Virus record (IMG/VR): IMGVR_UViG_3300030518_000471
Span: 1 to 31,971 of that record
Reading direction: 5' to 3' (one strand)
From: a virus
DNA length: 31,971 nucleotides
In this document: positions 1 through 7,495 of the stretch, piece by piece
Numbering within the stretch: position 1 is the stretch's first letter
Layout: every line of letters starts with the position of its first letter
Notes under the pieces: generated by a model
What the model was told of the DNA's origin: nothing
The model's input: only the letters and a program-made list of their open reading frames with translations
Databases searched by the model: none
Program-made: the position numbers and the translations under genes

Positions 1-462
1 ATGGATGGATCGACCCTGACACTGATCTTGGGGACTTTGACCTTGGCTTCGGTGCTGACGATGGTGAGGTGGTCGATGACCTCGAACGCCCGATCCTCGA
101 CTTCGGCGGAGGAGATGGTGAAGCTGCAGTCGGCCACGCTGGAACGAATGGTCGAGCAAGCCATGGATTCGGTGAGGCAGTCGGCGGAGATCGTCCGGAT
201 GCAGACGGCGCTTACGGAGGTGGTGCTGCTGGGTCGACCGCAGCCGCTGACCTCGCAGGAGCCCGAGAGCGAGAGTCCGAGCGAGACGTTGCTGACACCC
301 GACGATCTCTTCGACCGGTTGCCCGAGAACATCCAGGCGGAGATGGTGCGGGAGGCCGAGGAGGCAGGGGTCTGGCCAAGTCCCTCAGTGAAGTCGCCGC
401 CCGACTCGAGCGAGACCGAGGGGTGGTCGTCCGAGGAGGAACTACAAGCCCTGGTGCTGTAG
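1..462 (+). CDS. Hypothetical membrane-anchored protein, 153 aa
   Basis: I do not recognise this family. The protein begins with a hydrophobic stretch at about residues 6-22 (LTLILGTLTLASVLTMV), consistent with one membrane segment or signal anchor. A polar, probably helical region follows (about 30-75), then an acidic Glu/Ser/Pro-rich tail. The ATG is the first base of the window, so its ribosome binding site cannot be seen and an upstream in-frame start is possible. It precedes the terminase genes in the same direction and probably shares their transcript. A small membrane protein at this place could be a minor head or lysis-timing protein, but nothing in the sequence decides that. Confidence 0.6.
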   Translation: MDGSTLTLILGTLTLASVLTMVRWSMTSNARSSTSAEEMVKLQSATLERMVEQAMDSVRQSAEIVRMQTALTEVVLLGRPQPLTSQEPESESPSETLLTPDDLFDRLPENIQAEMVREAEEAGVWPSPSVKSPPDSSETEGWSSEEELQALVL

Positions 463-521
463 ACGCCGTTCGCCACCTCGTCGGGACGGAGCCGGGGGCC
501 AGGGCGCTCGGAGTGGAGCAG

Positions 522-749
522 ATGGCCCCCCGATCCACCAAGAAGGGCCGGCTGTCCGGGGCCCCGAAGTTCGACCATGCTACCTTCGAGGCAACGCTCT
601 ACGAGGTGAAGCACCAGCCATCAGGAGACATGAGGGTAGTCATCGTGATCCCGTCGTCCGACAACGATGAGGGAGTGAAGCTCAAAGACGCCTACGGGGC
701 GGCGCTTCTGGTGTCGGTGGAGAAGATGGGGCGGCATGACCGCAGATGA
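522..749 (+). CDS. Hypothetical protein, 75 aa, upstream of terminase
   Basis: Not recognised. The start is set at the ATG at 522 because GGAG at 510-513 lies 8 bases upstream. The same frame is open much further upstream, but there it only shadows the previous gene. The product has a basic N-terminus (MAPRSTKKGRL), then a compact region with the hydrophobic strand MRVVIVIP and an LKDAYGAALLVSVEKM segment that looks like folded protein rather than noise. Its stop overlaps the ATG of the next gene in the ATGA arrangement, implying translational coupling to the terminase small-subunit candidate. The last 30 residues are the most protein-like. Confidence 0.55.
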   Translation: MAPRSTKKGRLSGAPKFDHATFEATLYEVKHQPSGDMRVVIVIPSSDNDEGVKLKDAYGAALLVSVEKMGRHDRR

Positions 750-1195
750 ACGAGGCCGACCTTTCCTACGTCATCACCCGTCTGCTCGAGGTGGGTGTCC
801 CTCCGACCGCCATTGCCAAGGCCCTGGGCATGGATCCCTTCATCATCCGGGGGATGATGGCCGACCTGCGGATCGAGAAGTACGGCGCAGCCGAGATGGC
901 CGAGGCCCTTGCCGTCCTCCAATGGGACGCCCTGGCGGAGGCTCGAGCCATGATCCACGACGCGCCCTACAACGTGCGAAGCCGGTTCATCGCCGGCATC
1001 CTGAACAAGTCCATGTCGCTCACGGCCCGGCAGTCACCGGAGACCATGGGCAATCTGCGGTCCGACTTCTTGGACCTGCTCGGGGAGATGACGGTCGGTG
1101 ACGACGACCTTGCAGGGGAAGACACAACTGCGTTTGTCGCCGTTGATTCGTCAGATGAAGATCAAGACGAAGGATCTGTCAGTCGAGCCCCTTGA
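746..1195 (+). CDS. Probable terminase small subunit, 149 aa
   Basis: Probable DNA-recognition subunit of the packaging terminase. The assignment rests on position (directly before and overlapping the large subunit), size, and an N-terminal region resembling a helix-turn-helix (about residues 12-40, VPPTAIAKALGMDPFIIRGMM). This is followed by a helical middle and an acidic Asp/Glu-rich tail (about 115-145), as many small terminases have. It starts in ATGA overlap with the 522-749 gene. Its last 98 bases overlap the large-subunit gene in another frame, which is long; a later large-subunit start would shorten it. Another small DNA-binding protein cannot be excluded from sequence alone. Confidence 0.55.
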   Translation: MNEADLSYVITRLLEVGVPPTAIAKALGMDPFIIRGMMADLRIEKYGAAEMAEALAVLQWDALAEARAMIHDAPYNVRSRFIAGILNKSMSLTARQSPETMGNLRSDFLDLLGEMTVGDDDLAGEDTTAFVAVDSSDEDQDEGSVSRAP

Positions 1196-2804
1196 CCTCG
1201 ACGCGTCCTTCGCCTGGGCGCAGAAGCAGTTCGTGGCCAAGATCCAAGAGGAGTACAACGCCGGCCGTCCCATCCGGATCATCGTGCTCAAGGGCCGGCA
1301 GTTGGGGATCTCCACCGCCTCGGAGGCCGTGCTGTTCAACTGGTGTTTCATGCACCCCGGAGCCAACGCCCTGGTGCTGTCGAAGTCCACCGCCGACTCC
1401 GAGTACCTGTTCGAGATGACCAAGCTAATGTGGGACAACTGGCCCTTCCGGGAGCTCTTCACCGAGTCCCACAAGTCGGTGAGGCGTCTGTCGTGGAAGG
1501 AGACCGGCTCCTCCATGAAGATCGCCACCGCCAAGGGCAAGGAGGTGGGGCGCGGGCAGACCATCCACGCCGTCCACTGCTCCGAGGTCGCCTTCTACCC
1601 CGACCCCGAGGGGCTGATGACCGCCCTCAAGCAGGCCGTCCCCGACAAGCCGGGCACCGTCATCCTCCTCGAGTCCACCGCCAACGGAGCGGGGAACTGG
1701 TTCCACCAGGAGTGGTTCGCTGCCAAGGCCGGGGAGTCGGATTTCATCCCGCTCTTCTTCCCCTGGTATCTCCATGAGGAGTACTCCTTCCCCGACACTA
1801 CCCTCACCTACGACCGCCTCACCAAGGAGGAGCGGGACCTGATGGAGAAGTTCGAGGGGCTGGGCATCCCTCAACTGGCCTGGCGGCGGTGGTGCATCCG
1901 GAACAAGTGCAACAACGACGAGGACGTGTTCCACCAGGAGTATCCCTGTGACGACCACGAAGCCTTTCTGACCACCGGTAGGAACATCTTCCCCCTCGAC
2001 AAGCTGGACGCCTGCTACGAGCCACGGAACGGGGCTCAGGGCTACCTCAGCCCCCTGCGGGACCCGACCAAGCGACAGGGCCAGTTCTTCAAGTCCAAGG
2101 ACGGGGAACTCCGGATCTTCAAGCACCCCCACGACCGGCAGAAGTACGTCATCGCCGGGGACCCGACCCGGACGACATGGGGAGACCCGGCGTGTATCCA
2201 GGTGCTCAACCGCTACACCTTCGAGCAGTGTGCCGTCTGGCACGGCCATGTCGAGCCGGCCGAGTTCGCCGACCGTCTCGCCGAGCTCGGCTACTACTAC
2301 AACACCGCCACGGTGAACTGCGAGATCGAGGGCGGGGGTCTGGCGACCATCGCCATCCTCAAGGACAAGATGTTCTACCCCGACGTGTGGCGCTACCGGC
2401 AGATGGACCGGATGCCCGGACAGGTCACCAACTCTTTCGGGTGGTCGATGAACTGGCAGCGCAAGCAGATGGCGGTGGCCTTCGTCATCGACTGCCTCGG
2501 CCAGGGGATGTTGAAGATCCACGACGAGAAGACCTACGAGCAGATGGCCAACTATGTCTCGCTCAAGTACGGGGAGTTGGGGCCGGCCTCGGAGAAGGGG
2601 AACGACGACGCGGTGACCTCCCTGGCTATCGCTGTAGCCACGATCCGCATGGAGTTAGACTCGGCCCGTGACCCCATGGAGATGTTCCAAAGCTACAGCC
2701 TCGAGCTGGAAGGGAACGTGTTCAAGCCACCGGTCGCTGAGGTATCCAACACGAATGACATCGGCGGAATGCCGTTCTGGCAGATGAACGAGGACGACTA
2801 CTGA
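1098..2804 (+). CDS. terL: Terminase large subunit (ATPase-nuclease), 568 aa
   Basis: Packaging motor that cuts concatemeric DNA and pumps it into the prohead through the portal. The ATPase half shows a Walker A-like KGRQLGIST (about 65-73), a Walker B with acidic end HAVHCSEVAF (about 156-166), and the coupling motif LLESTANG (about 190-197). The C-terminal RNase H-like nuclease shows AGDPTRTTWGDP (about 353-364), CEIEGGG (about 408) and NDDAVTS (about 502), supplying the expected acidic metal ligands. Length is typical. The start is GTG at 1098 with GGGGAG about 11 bases upstream; ATG at 1155 would remove 19 residues and lacks a clear ribosome site. Its TGA overlaps the next ATG. Confidence 0.95.
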   Translation: MTTTLQGKTQLRLSPLIRQMKIKTKDLSVEPLDLDASFAWAQKQFVAKIQEEYNAGRPIRIIVLKGRQLGISTASEAVLFNWCFMHPGANALVLSKSTADSEYLFEMTKLMWDNWPFRELFTESHKSVRRLSWKETGSSMKIATAKGKEVGRGQTIHAVHCSEVAFYPDPEGLMTALKQAVPDKPGTVILLESTANGAGNWFHQEWFAAKAGESDFIPLFFPWYLHEEYSFPDTTLTYDRLTKEERDLMEKFEGLGIPQLAWRRWCIRNKCNNDEDVFHQEYPCDDHEAFLTTGRNIFPLDKLDACYEPRNGAQGYLSPLRDPTKRQGQFFKSKDGELRIFKHPHDRQKYVIAGDPTRTTWGDPACIQVLNRYTFEQCAVWHGHVEPAEFADRLAELGYYYNTATVNCEIEGGGLATIAILKDKMFYPDVWRYRQMDRMPGQVTNSFGWSMNWQRKQMAVAFVIDCLGQGMLKIHDEKTYEQMANYVSLKYGELGPASEKGNDDAVTSLAIAVATIRMELDSARDPMEMFQSYSLELEGNVFKPPVAEVSNTNDIGGMPFWQMNEDDY

Positions 2805-3145
2805 TGGCCGTGGCCTACGCCTACCGATGCGACGGATGCGGGACGAGCATCGAGTCGAACGTTCGTGGGGACCGCGTCCCCTGTTCCTGTGGGCTCACCG
2901 CCTCCCGGCGGTTCCGGTTCTCCATGTCCACCTCGTTCCGGGAGCACTTCAACGTGGCCACCGGGCAGTACGTCAACAACAACCGAGAGTTCACCGACGC
3001 CTTGAAGCGGGCATCCGAGGAGCAGACGGCCCGGACGGGGCTGGAAGTGAACCTCGAGCCGGTGGACTACTCGGACAAGGCAGCTCTCGGGGTCACCGAC
3101 GAAGGGCTTGACGAGACGGCCAAAGCACGGTTCGATTCGGTATGA
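2804..3145 (+). CDS. FmdB-like zinc-ribbon protein, 113 aa
   Basis: The N-terminal 30 residues contain a zinc-ribbon pattern, Y-x-C-x-x-C-G at about 8-13 and P-C-S-C-G at about 26-30, as in FmdB-type regulatory ribbons. The rest is polar and probably helical. It overlaps terL by one base (TGATG) and the portal gene by four (ATGA), so it is translated with the packaging and portal proteins. A ribbon protein in this slot could be a connector or packaging accessory factor, or a nucleic-acid-binding regulator. The ribbon is seen directly; the role is inference. Confidence 0.7.
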   Translation: MAVAYAYRCDGCGTSIESNVRGDRVPCSCGLTASRRFRFSMSTSFREHFNVATGQYVNNNREFTDALKRASEEQTARTGLEVNLEPVDYSDKAALGVTDEGLDETAKARFDSV

Positions 3146-4983
3146 CCCTCACCCAGACCGACCCCACGGGGTACGACGAGTTGGATGAGTTTGAGCTGAC
3201 CGGCCGGCTCATGGAGCTCTACCAGGAGGCCAAGAACGCCAAGCAGCGGCGGCACGCCGAGTGGACCAAGAACTACATGCTGACGTTCAACCGGTCCTCG
3301 GGGTCCAACACCCGTCCAGGGTCTGGGGTACGGGACTCGGAGATCTACCCGATCATCCGAAACCGCATCGCCTGGATGACGGACCAGAAGGTCGAGTTCA
3401 ACGTCACCCCCGCGGTCGACCCCTTCTCCGAGTTCGCTGACCACGAAGCCGCCATCGGTCACCACATGGAGTTGATCCTGCAATCCAACTGGCAGGTCCA
3501 GGGGTGGTTCAAGCAGCAGTCCCTTCTCCTGTGGGATTCGGCCATCTGCGGAGCGGGGATCGCCAAGGCGGTGTGGGACTCCGGGCTGGACGGTGGGATC
3601 GGCAACGTCTCCTTCCAGCGGCGTGACCCGTGGAAGATTTACCCCAACCCCGAAGCCACCTCGGACGAAGACCTGATGTACCTGTTCGAGGTCAACCGCA
3701 TGACCTACGACGAGATCCAGCGGAAGTTCCCCGACACCAGCCGGGACCTGATCGAGATGGCCGTTGCCCAGGGGGACACCGGGGACTACGCCAAGCGGCC
3801 CTCGGACACCTCGGGGATGACCGACCGCATGGTGGTCCCCGGCAACATCCCCGGCAACGAAGGCACTCCCTGGGGCCGGCCGGGACAGGGGACACAGACC
3901 AGCGCCTCCAACGTCCTGACGGGCGGGGTGAACGTCTACGAGTGCTGGATCCGGGAGAACGTCGAGACGGTCAGGGAGACCACCGATCCTCTCCACGGTG
4001 AGGACGAGAACGTGGTCTACGACCAGTGGAGGGTGGTGGTGTTCACCGGCTCCCACGTGCTGCTGGACACCACCGCCGAAGACCTGTGGCAGCACAACCG
4101 CCACCCGTATGCCCGGTACGTCGATGACGAGACCGGCGAGTTCTGGCCCGTCCCCATCGTCTCCTACCTCGCCCCCTGCCAGGTGGCCATTGACCGCCTG
4201 CTCGCCTCCATGCAGTCCAACGCCGAGCTCACCGGCAACCCCGTGTTCATGGACGTGGCCAACTCCGGTCTCGGGCGGACGCAGATCGTCAACCGAGCCG
4301 GGCTTCGGCTGCAGATGGACTCTGCGGTGGCCAACACCAACGGGAGCAAGCCCGGATGGCTCAACCCCCCGCAGATGAGCGGCGATGTCATGCAACTCAT
4401 CAACCTCTGGCGACAGATCATGGAGAACATCTCCGGTCTGTCCGGTCCGCAGAAGGGTGCGCTCGCCACCGGACGGCAGGCTCAGCAGACGGTCCAGTCC
4501 GCCCAGGAGGCCGGGTTCGTCTCCATCCGGTCATCGGTGAGGAACATGGAAGTCACCCTCACCCGGATCGGCACGCTCCTCTGCCACCTCATCGCCCAGA
4601 ACTACACCACCCCTCGAGTGGTTGCGATCATCGGCGACAAGGGCACGGAGACCTCCCTGCTTCTCGCCGCCCGCCACTTCTACTCCCCGAGCCGGAACTT
4701 CGAGACCAAGAAGTACGACATGACCCCCCTGGTCTTCGCCCTCAACGTCTCCGCCGGCAGTGACCGTCCGACCTCCCGACAAGCCCGCATCGCAGAAGCC
4801 GACGCCCTGTTCGCCATGAAGGCGGTGGACCAGCAGTACGTGTTGCAGGCTCACCAGGTAGCGGACTGGAAGGACATCGAGGCCCGCATGGAGCAGAAGC
4901 AGATCGCCATCATGGCAGCCGCCGCCCAGGCGCAGGGCGCGAAGGGACAACCGAAAGGACCTGGCACAGGACACGCTCACTGA
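3142..4983 (+). CDS. Portal protein, 613 aa
   Basis: Forms the dodecameric channel at the capsid vertex through which DNA enters and leaves and on which the tail is built. Assigned from position after terL, length, and sequence features of the podovirus-type portal family: an N-terminal helical region (LMELYQEAKNAKQRRHAEW), an IYPIIRNRIAWMTDQKVEF segment (about 68-86), DPWKIYPNPEA (about 162), and later SYLAPCQVAIDRLLASMQSN (about 345) followed by a long helical part with NISGLSGPQKGALATGRQAQQ (about 434), the usual stem and crown region. The C-terminus is rich in Ala, Gln and Lys. It starts in ATGA overlap with the zinc-ribbon gene and is followed by a 486-base gap with no convincing gene. 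Confidence 0.85.
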   Translation: MTLTQTDPTGYDELDEFELTGRLMELYQEAKNAKQRRHAEWTKNYMLTFNRSSGSNTRPGSGVRDSEIYPIIRNRIAWMTDQKVEFNVTPAVDPFSEFADHEAAIGHHMELILQSNWQVQGWFKQQSLLLWDSAICGAGIAKAVWDSGLDGGIGNVSFQRRDPWKIYPNPEATSDEDLMYLFEVNRMTYDEIQRKFPDTSRDLIEMAVAQGDTGDYAKRPSDTSGMTDRMVVPGNIPGNEGTPWGRPGQGTQTSASNVLTGGVNVYECWIRENVETVRETTDPLHGEDENVVYDQWRVVVFTGSHVLLDTTAEDLWQHNRHPYARYVDDETGEFWPVPIVSYLAPCQVAIDRLLASMQSNAELTGNPVFMDVANSGLGRTQIVNRAGLRLQMDSAVANTNGSKPGWLNPPQMSGDVMQLINLWRQIMENISGLSGPQKGALATGRQAQQTVQSAQEAGFVSIRSSVRNMEVTLTRIGTLLCHLIAQNYTTPRVVAIIGDKGTETSLLLAARHFYSPSRNFETKKYDMTPLVFALNVSAGSDRPTSRQARIAEADALFAMKAVDQQYVLQAHQVADWKDIEARMEQKQIAIMAAAAQAQGAKGQPKGPGTGHAH

Positions 4984-5469
4984 CGGCCAGCTTCTGCAAA
5001 TGCGAGACCCCCAACCGACTGCACCGGAAGGGGGTCCCTGTGAGACAGTGAAACAACAAGAGGTTTCGTGTCTCATCGTATCACGGTCTCCGGTTAGGTC
5101 AACGGATGGAGTACCCGTCGTAGGGCCTTTGGTTCGCGCCCACCGATACGGTGAAAATGCTCAGAGCTGGAAGATGCTCGATCCAGGCAGTCCTGGCGCG
5201 AAAGCGGTGTTTGTTGCTGTCCTGAGAAATGGATGAGGGATCTCGGGATCACTGTGACCAGAGCGAAGCTTCCGTTGAAAGGCACCGCCGTTGGCGGCTG
5301 ACGCACTTCCTCCTTCGTCGGAAGCTTGTCCACTCACCGCCGCGAGAGTCGGTCGCACTGGTGCGCCGGTATCCACCGACCGGATGGCAACCCGCAGCGA
5401 AGCGGAGGGGCGGCAGCCGGCGAAGCCGGAATGCTTGTAATCGAATCACCACCGTGTAAGTATCTTCCC
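4984..5469 (+). ncRNA. Candidate large structured non-coding RNA
   Basis: The only gene-free stretch above 300 bases; no reading frame in it looks like protein. It is dense in perfect short stems. Pairs found by eye: 5006-5012 with 5030-5036 (7 bp); 5041-5047 with 5069-5075, continuing inside as 5049-5054 with 5063-5068; 5141-5145 with 5149-5153; 5164-5167 with 5176-5179; 5183-5187 with 5192-5196; 5197-5199 with 5204-5206 closing a GAAA tetraloop; 5266-5273 with 5320-5327 enclosing 5285-5289 with 5293-5297; 5354-5357 with 5362-5365; 5366-5370 with 5379-5383; 5392-5395 with 5402-5405; 5417-5421 with 5425-5429 closing a GAA loop. Hairpins in series around a longer-range stem suggest an ornate RNA rather than one terminator. 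The plus strand is chosen because the GNRA-type loop and neighbouring genes lie there. Phage RNAs of the ROOL and GOLLD kind are comparable in setting, but I cannot match it to any family. Exact ends are unknown. Confidence 0.5.
5435..5462 (+). promoter_or_regulatory. Candidate leaderless-type promoter
   Basis: TTGTAA at 5435-5440 and TAAGTA at 5457-5462 are separated by 16 bases, and the second box ends 7 bases before the ATG at 5470. There is no Shine-Dalgarno sequence before that ATG. This matches the spacing expected for a leaderless actinobacterial transcript beginning at or next to the start codon. The -10 match is imperfect, so confidence is low. Confidence 0.28.
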
Positions 5470-5652
5470 ATGACCCAGAACGGCAGGCCCGAGATCACCG
5501 ACACCGGCGCTCGAGTGCGGGGTCAGGCGACGGACGGCTACGCCCCTCCCGGTCGGAACTTCCCCACCTTCGGGCGGGGGACCACCCAGCACCTGTGTGA
5601 CCCGTTCGAGATGCAGGATCTCGTTCTGGACGAGGTCGAGGACGACGACTGA
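5470..5652 (+). CDS. Hypothetical small protein, 60 aa
   Basis: Not recognised. The product has a polar N-terminus, a central Gly/Pro/Phe-containing segment ([15 protein letters not shown]) and an acidic end (DEVEDDD). The start is placed at ATG 5470, after the hairpin-rich gap; the frame is open further upstream but that part lies in the structured region and does not look like protein. No ribosome site precedes it, and a promoter-like pair sits 7 bases upstream, so it may be leaderless. It ends in TGATG overlap with the next gene, opening the second head-gene block. Confidence 0.6.
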   Translation: MTQNGRPEITDTGARVRGQATDGYAPPGRNFPTFGRGTTQHLCDPFEMQDLVLDEVEDDD

Positions 5653-5765
5653 TGGGCAACTCCTTCGCCGACATCATCACCAAGAAGCCCTCGGGGAAGT
5701 CCTCCCCGAAGAAGACCGCCAAGCGAGGAATGAAGCGCGGCAGTCGCAAGTCGGGACGGTCCTAG
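5652..5765 (+). CDS. Very small basic protein, 37 aa
   Basis: [20 protein letters not shown] begins a 37-residue product whose second half is almost entirely Lys, Arg, Ser and Gly (for example [14 protein letters not shown]). It starts in one-base TGATG overlap with the 60-residue gene. Such strongly basic tiny proteins in head operons could neutralise packaged DNA or bind RNA; this is inference from charge only. The family is not recognised. Confidence 0.55.
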   Translation: MGNSFADIITKKPSGKSSPKKTAKRGMKRGSRKSGRS

Positions 5766-5770
5766 TAGAC

Positions 5771-5962
5771 GTGCCACTCAAGTCGGGCTCGTCCCGTTCC
5801 ACGGTCTCCTCGAACATCTCCGAGATGGTCAGGTCTGGACATCCGCAGAAGCAGGCGGTCGCCGCCTCTCTGTCGAATGCCCGAAAGCATCCGAGATCGA
5901 AAGGGGGTGGAACAATGGCCCGTCACAGCAAGCGCGGTTCCAAGCGTCACGGCCGGAAGTAG
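5771..5962 (+). CDS. Small conserved-type phage protein, 63 aa
   Basis: Starts at GTG 5771 with [20 protein letters not shown], followed by [19 protein letters not shown]. This resembles a widespread small phage protein with the pattern PLKSGKS...ISSNI-E--xSG-P--QA-AIAL, usually in head gene clusters and of unknown function. The last 23 residues are Lys/Arg/His-rich. It begins 5 bases after the previous stop with no clear ribosome site, so it is probably coupled. A strong ribosome site inside the gene precedes an in-frame ATG at 5915 that would give only the 15-residue basic tail. Confidence 0.72.
   Translation: MPLKSGSSRSTVSSNISEMVRSGHPQKQAVAASLSNARKHPRSKGGGTMARHSKRGSKRHGRK
5900..5917 (+). 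promoter_or_regulatory. Internal ribosome binding site and in-frame ATG
   Basis: AAAGGGGG at 5900-5907 lies 7 bases before an ATG at 5915, in the same frame as the 63-residue gene. Initiation here would produce a separate 15-residue Arg/Lys/His-rich peptide ([15 protein letters not shown]). This is better ribosome-site spacing than the GTG start of the whole gene has. Confidence 0.35.
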
Positions 5963-5974
5963 TCGGCAGTAGTT

Positions 5975-6013
5975 GAGCCGGGGGGGATGTCACCCGGATA
6001 GCCCCCCCGGCTC
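5975..6013 (+). other. Strong intergenic hairpin, 12-bp perfect stem
   Basis: GAGCCGGGGGGG at 5975-5986 pairs perfectly with CCCCCCCGGCTC at 6002-6013 around a 15-base loop. It sits between the 63-residue gene and the next ribosome site (AAGGAG at 6034-6039). No run of T follows on the plus strand, so it is not a classic intrinsic terminator. It may act as an RNA processing or stability element or a partial terminator that sets the level of downstream scaffold and capsid genes. Confidence 0.6.
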
Positions 6014-6045
6014 GGCTACAACATCACCAGAACAAGGAGATTCAG

Positions 6046-6186
6046 ATGGCAGACCAGAGCACCAGCCAGGGCACCAAGGTCGGCAAGACCAACGTGAAGA
6101 TGCAGGGACAGACCGAGAGCCGCTACGGCTCCGAGGTCTCCGCCCAGGCCCCCCGGAACAACAAGCCCACCGACCTGCGCCCGTAG
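6046..6186 (+). CDS. Small hypothetical protein, 46 aa
   Basis: A 46-residue polar product (MADQSTSQGTKVGKTNVKMQ at its start, PTDLRP at its end), rich in Gln, Ser, Thr and Lys. The start is well supported by AAGGAG at 6034-6039, six bases before the ATG and just after the strong hairpin. It ends three bases before the next gene. The family is not recognised. Its strong ribosome site suggests abundant synthesis with the capsid genes, so it may be a minor virion or assembly protein. Confidence 0.65.
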   Translation: MADQSTSQGTKVGKTNVKMQGQTESRYGSEVSAQAPRNNKPTDLRP

Positions 6187-6189
6187 TCG

Positions 6190-6600
6190 ATGGCGAAGGG
6201 GACCGACATTCCGGAGTCGATGCTGGACGGGCTCAAGCAGCTCGTCCCGGACATCGCTGTCATCCAGGCCACTCCGGACGCCGACATCCCCTTCCTCGAC
6301 AAGCTGCTCAAGATCGTCCTCCTGCGGATCCACCAGGGTCAGCCGGGAGCACAGCCTGGCGGCAGCCCCCCGCCAGCAGAGGCGACCCCCGGCGGAGCAC
6401 CCGCCGGCCCCGCCGGGGGTGCGCCCGTAGGGATGGGGATGCCCGGTGGCCCTCCCGGTGGAGGAGCGGCGAACGGTCAGATGGCATCCCAGGGAGCTCC
6501 GCAGGCTCCCGTGCAACCCGGCGGCATGATGAGGGGCATCGACATGGGCAAGAACCCCGACGAACTGCGACGGATCCTCGCAGAGAACGCAGGTAAGTGA
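6190..6600 (+). CDS. Gly/Pro/Ala-rich head-region protein, 136 aa
   Basis: The first 50 residues look folded and helical (MLDGLKQLVPDIAVIQ, DIPFLDKLLKIVLLRIHQ). Residues about 50-112 are a low-complexity Gly/Pro/Ala/Met segment, and the last 20 (IDMGKNPDELRRILAENAGK) are again helical. It lies just before the scaffold candidate and overlaps it by one base (TGATG). This bipartite form is seen in small proteins preceding scaffold genes in several phages, but I cannot name the family. A scaffold accessory or minor head role is inferred. Confidence 0.7.
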   Translation: MAKGTDIPESMLDGLKQLVPDIAVIQATPDADIPFLDKLLKIVLLRIHQGQPGAQPGGSPPPAEATPGGAPAGPAGGAPVGMGMPGGPPGGGAANGQMASQGAPQAPVQPGGMMRGIDMGKNPDELRRILAENAGK

Positions 6601-7481
6601 TGGCGGACGACGAGACCACCGACGACGCCGAGGAACTGATCCAGCAGCTTCTCGACGCCGGCTACTCCTATGACGGGCGTGTCCCGGAGGAGAACGAGGA
6701 CGACGATTCCGAAGTCGACGAGCCGGCCGGTGAAGAGGACGAGTCGGAGGACGAAGACGGGGGCGGGGAGGAAGCGTCTCCCACCCCGCCGCCCGCGCCG
6801 GGACTCCCCGACGAAGAGCTCGCCCAACTCCTCAAGCTCCGGGAGCTCCTGACCGACCCCGACATCGCCTCGGGTGTCCACGACCTCCTCGAGGCGAAGT
6901 TCAACCCGCCCAAGAAGGAGATCACCAAGGAGACGGTCGATCTTCCCGAGTGGATCGACCCCGACGACGAGCAGGCGGTCAACACCTACCTCGAGATCCA
7001 GAAGCTGCAGCAGCACCAGGACGAGAAGGTCGGCGAACTGGCCGGCCAACTCGAGCGGGAGGAAGCCGACCGCAACTCGCAGCGAGTCGCCTCCGACATC
7101 GCCGCCGCGGTCGAGCAGTTCAAGGCCGCTCACCCCGATCTCACCGACGATGAGATCGACAAGATCCGTCGCACCACCGCCGAGTTGGGCATCGTCCCCG
7201 CGGTGATGGCGAACACCCCTGATGGCCCGGTCGCCGGCCTCGTCAAGGCCATGGAGATAGGGTCCATGTCCGACGAGTCCGTGCGCGGTAAAGTGCTGGG
7301 CATCGCTACATCGGGTGACACGGAGAAGAAGGAGAGGCGGCGCAAGAGCCACCTCAACGCCCTCTCCGGCTCTTCGGGATCTACCCCGAGGACCAAGACC
7401 TCAACCACCAAGCCAATGAACTGGAACGAAGTCACCAGTCGAATCGTCGAGGAGCTCAACGCTTCCGGCGGCGTGTCATAA
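6600..7481 (+). CDS. Probable scaffolding protein, 293 aa
   Basis: Assembly chaperone that would template the capsid shell and then leave. Evidence is position immediately before the major capsid gene, high charge and predicted helical content. The N-terminus is very acidic (residues about 28-60, Glu/Asp-rich), then a Pro-rich hinge. A long helical middle follows (IQKLQQHQDEKVGELAGQ and later RVASDIAAAVEQFKAAHPDL), and then a basic stretch (TEKKERRRKSHLN, about 240-255) of the kind that binds coat protein. ATG 6600 is preferred over the GTG at 6597 because it gives the TGATG overlap used elsewhere in this operon. Confidence 0.75.
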   Translation: MADDETTDDAEELIQQLLDAGYSYDGRVPEENEDDDSEVDEPAGEEDESEDEDGGGEEASPTPPPAPGLPDEELAQLLKLRELLTDPDIASGVHDLLEAKFNPPKKEITKETVDLPEWIDPDDEQAVNTYLEIQKLQQHQDEKVGELAGQLEREEADRNSQRVASDIAAAVEQFKAAHPDLTDDEIDKIRRTTAELGIVPAVMANTPDGPVAGLVKAMEIGSMSDESVRGKVLGIATSGDTEKKERRRKSHLNALSGSSGSTPRTKTSTTKPMNWNEVTSRIVEELNASGGVS

Positions 7482-7495
7482 CCAAGGAGTAGGGA

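Noticed and set aside
1425-2522. Long minus-strand open frame opposite the terminase gene
   Set aside because: It mirrors a clear terL frame with strong motifs; long antisense frames are expected in GC-rich coding DNA, and its product is Leu/Val/Gly/Asp-rich without motifs.
3125-3145. tRNA T-arm-like GGTTCGATTC
   Set aside because: Flanking bases do not pair to make the five-base stem, no other tRNA arms are near, and it lies within two coding frames. A GGTTCG at 5131 in the structured gap failed the same test.
3067-4395. Long minus-strand open frame opposite the portal gene
   Set aside because: Shadow of the portal frame with a biased Val/Gly/Leu/His composition and no ribosome site.
5000-5236. 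A 78-codon frame in the gap after portal
   Set aside because: Composition is not protein-like, there is no ribosome site, and it runs through strong hairpins; a structured RNA explains the region better.
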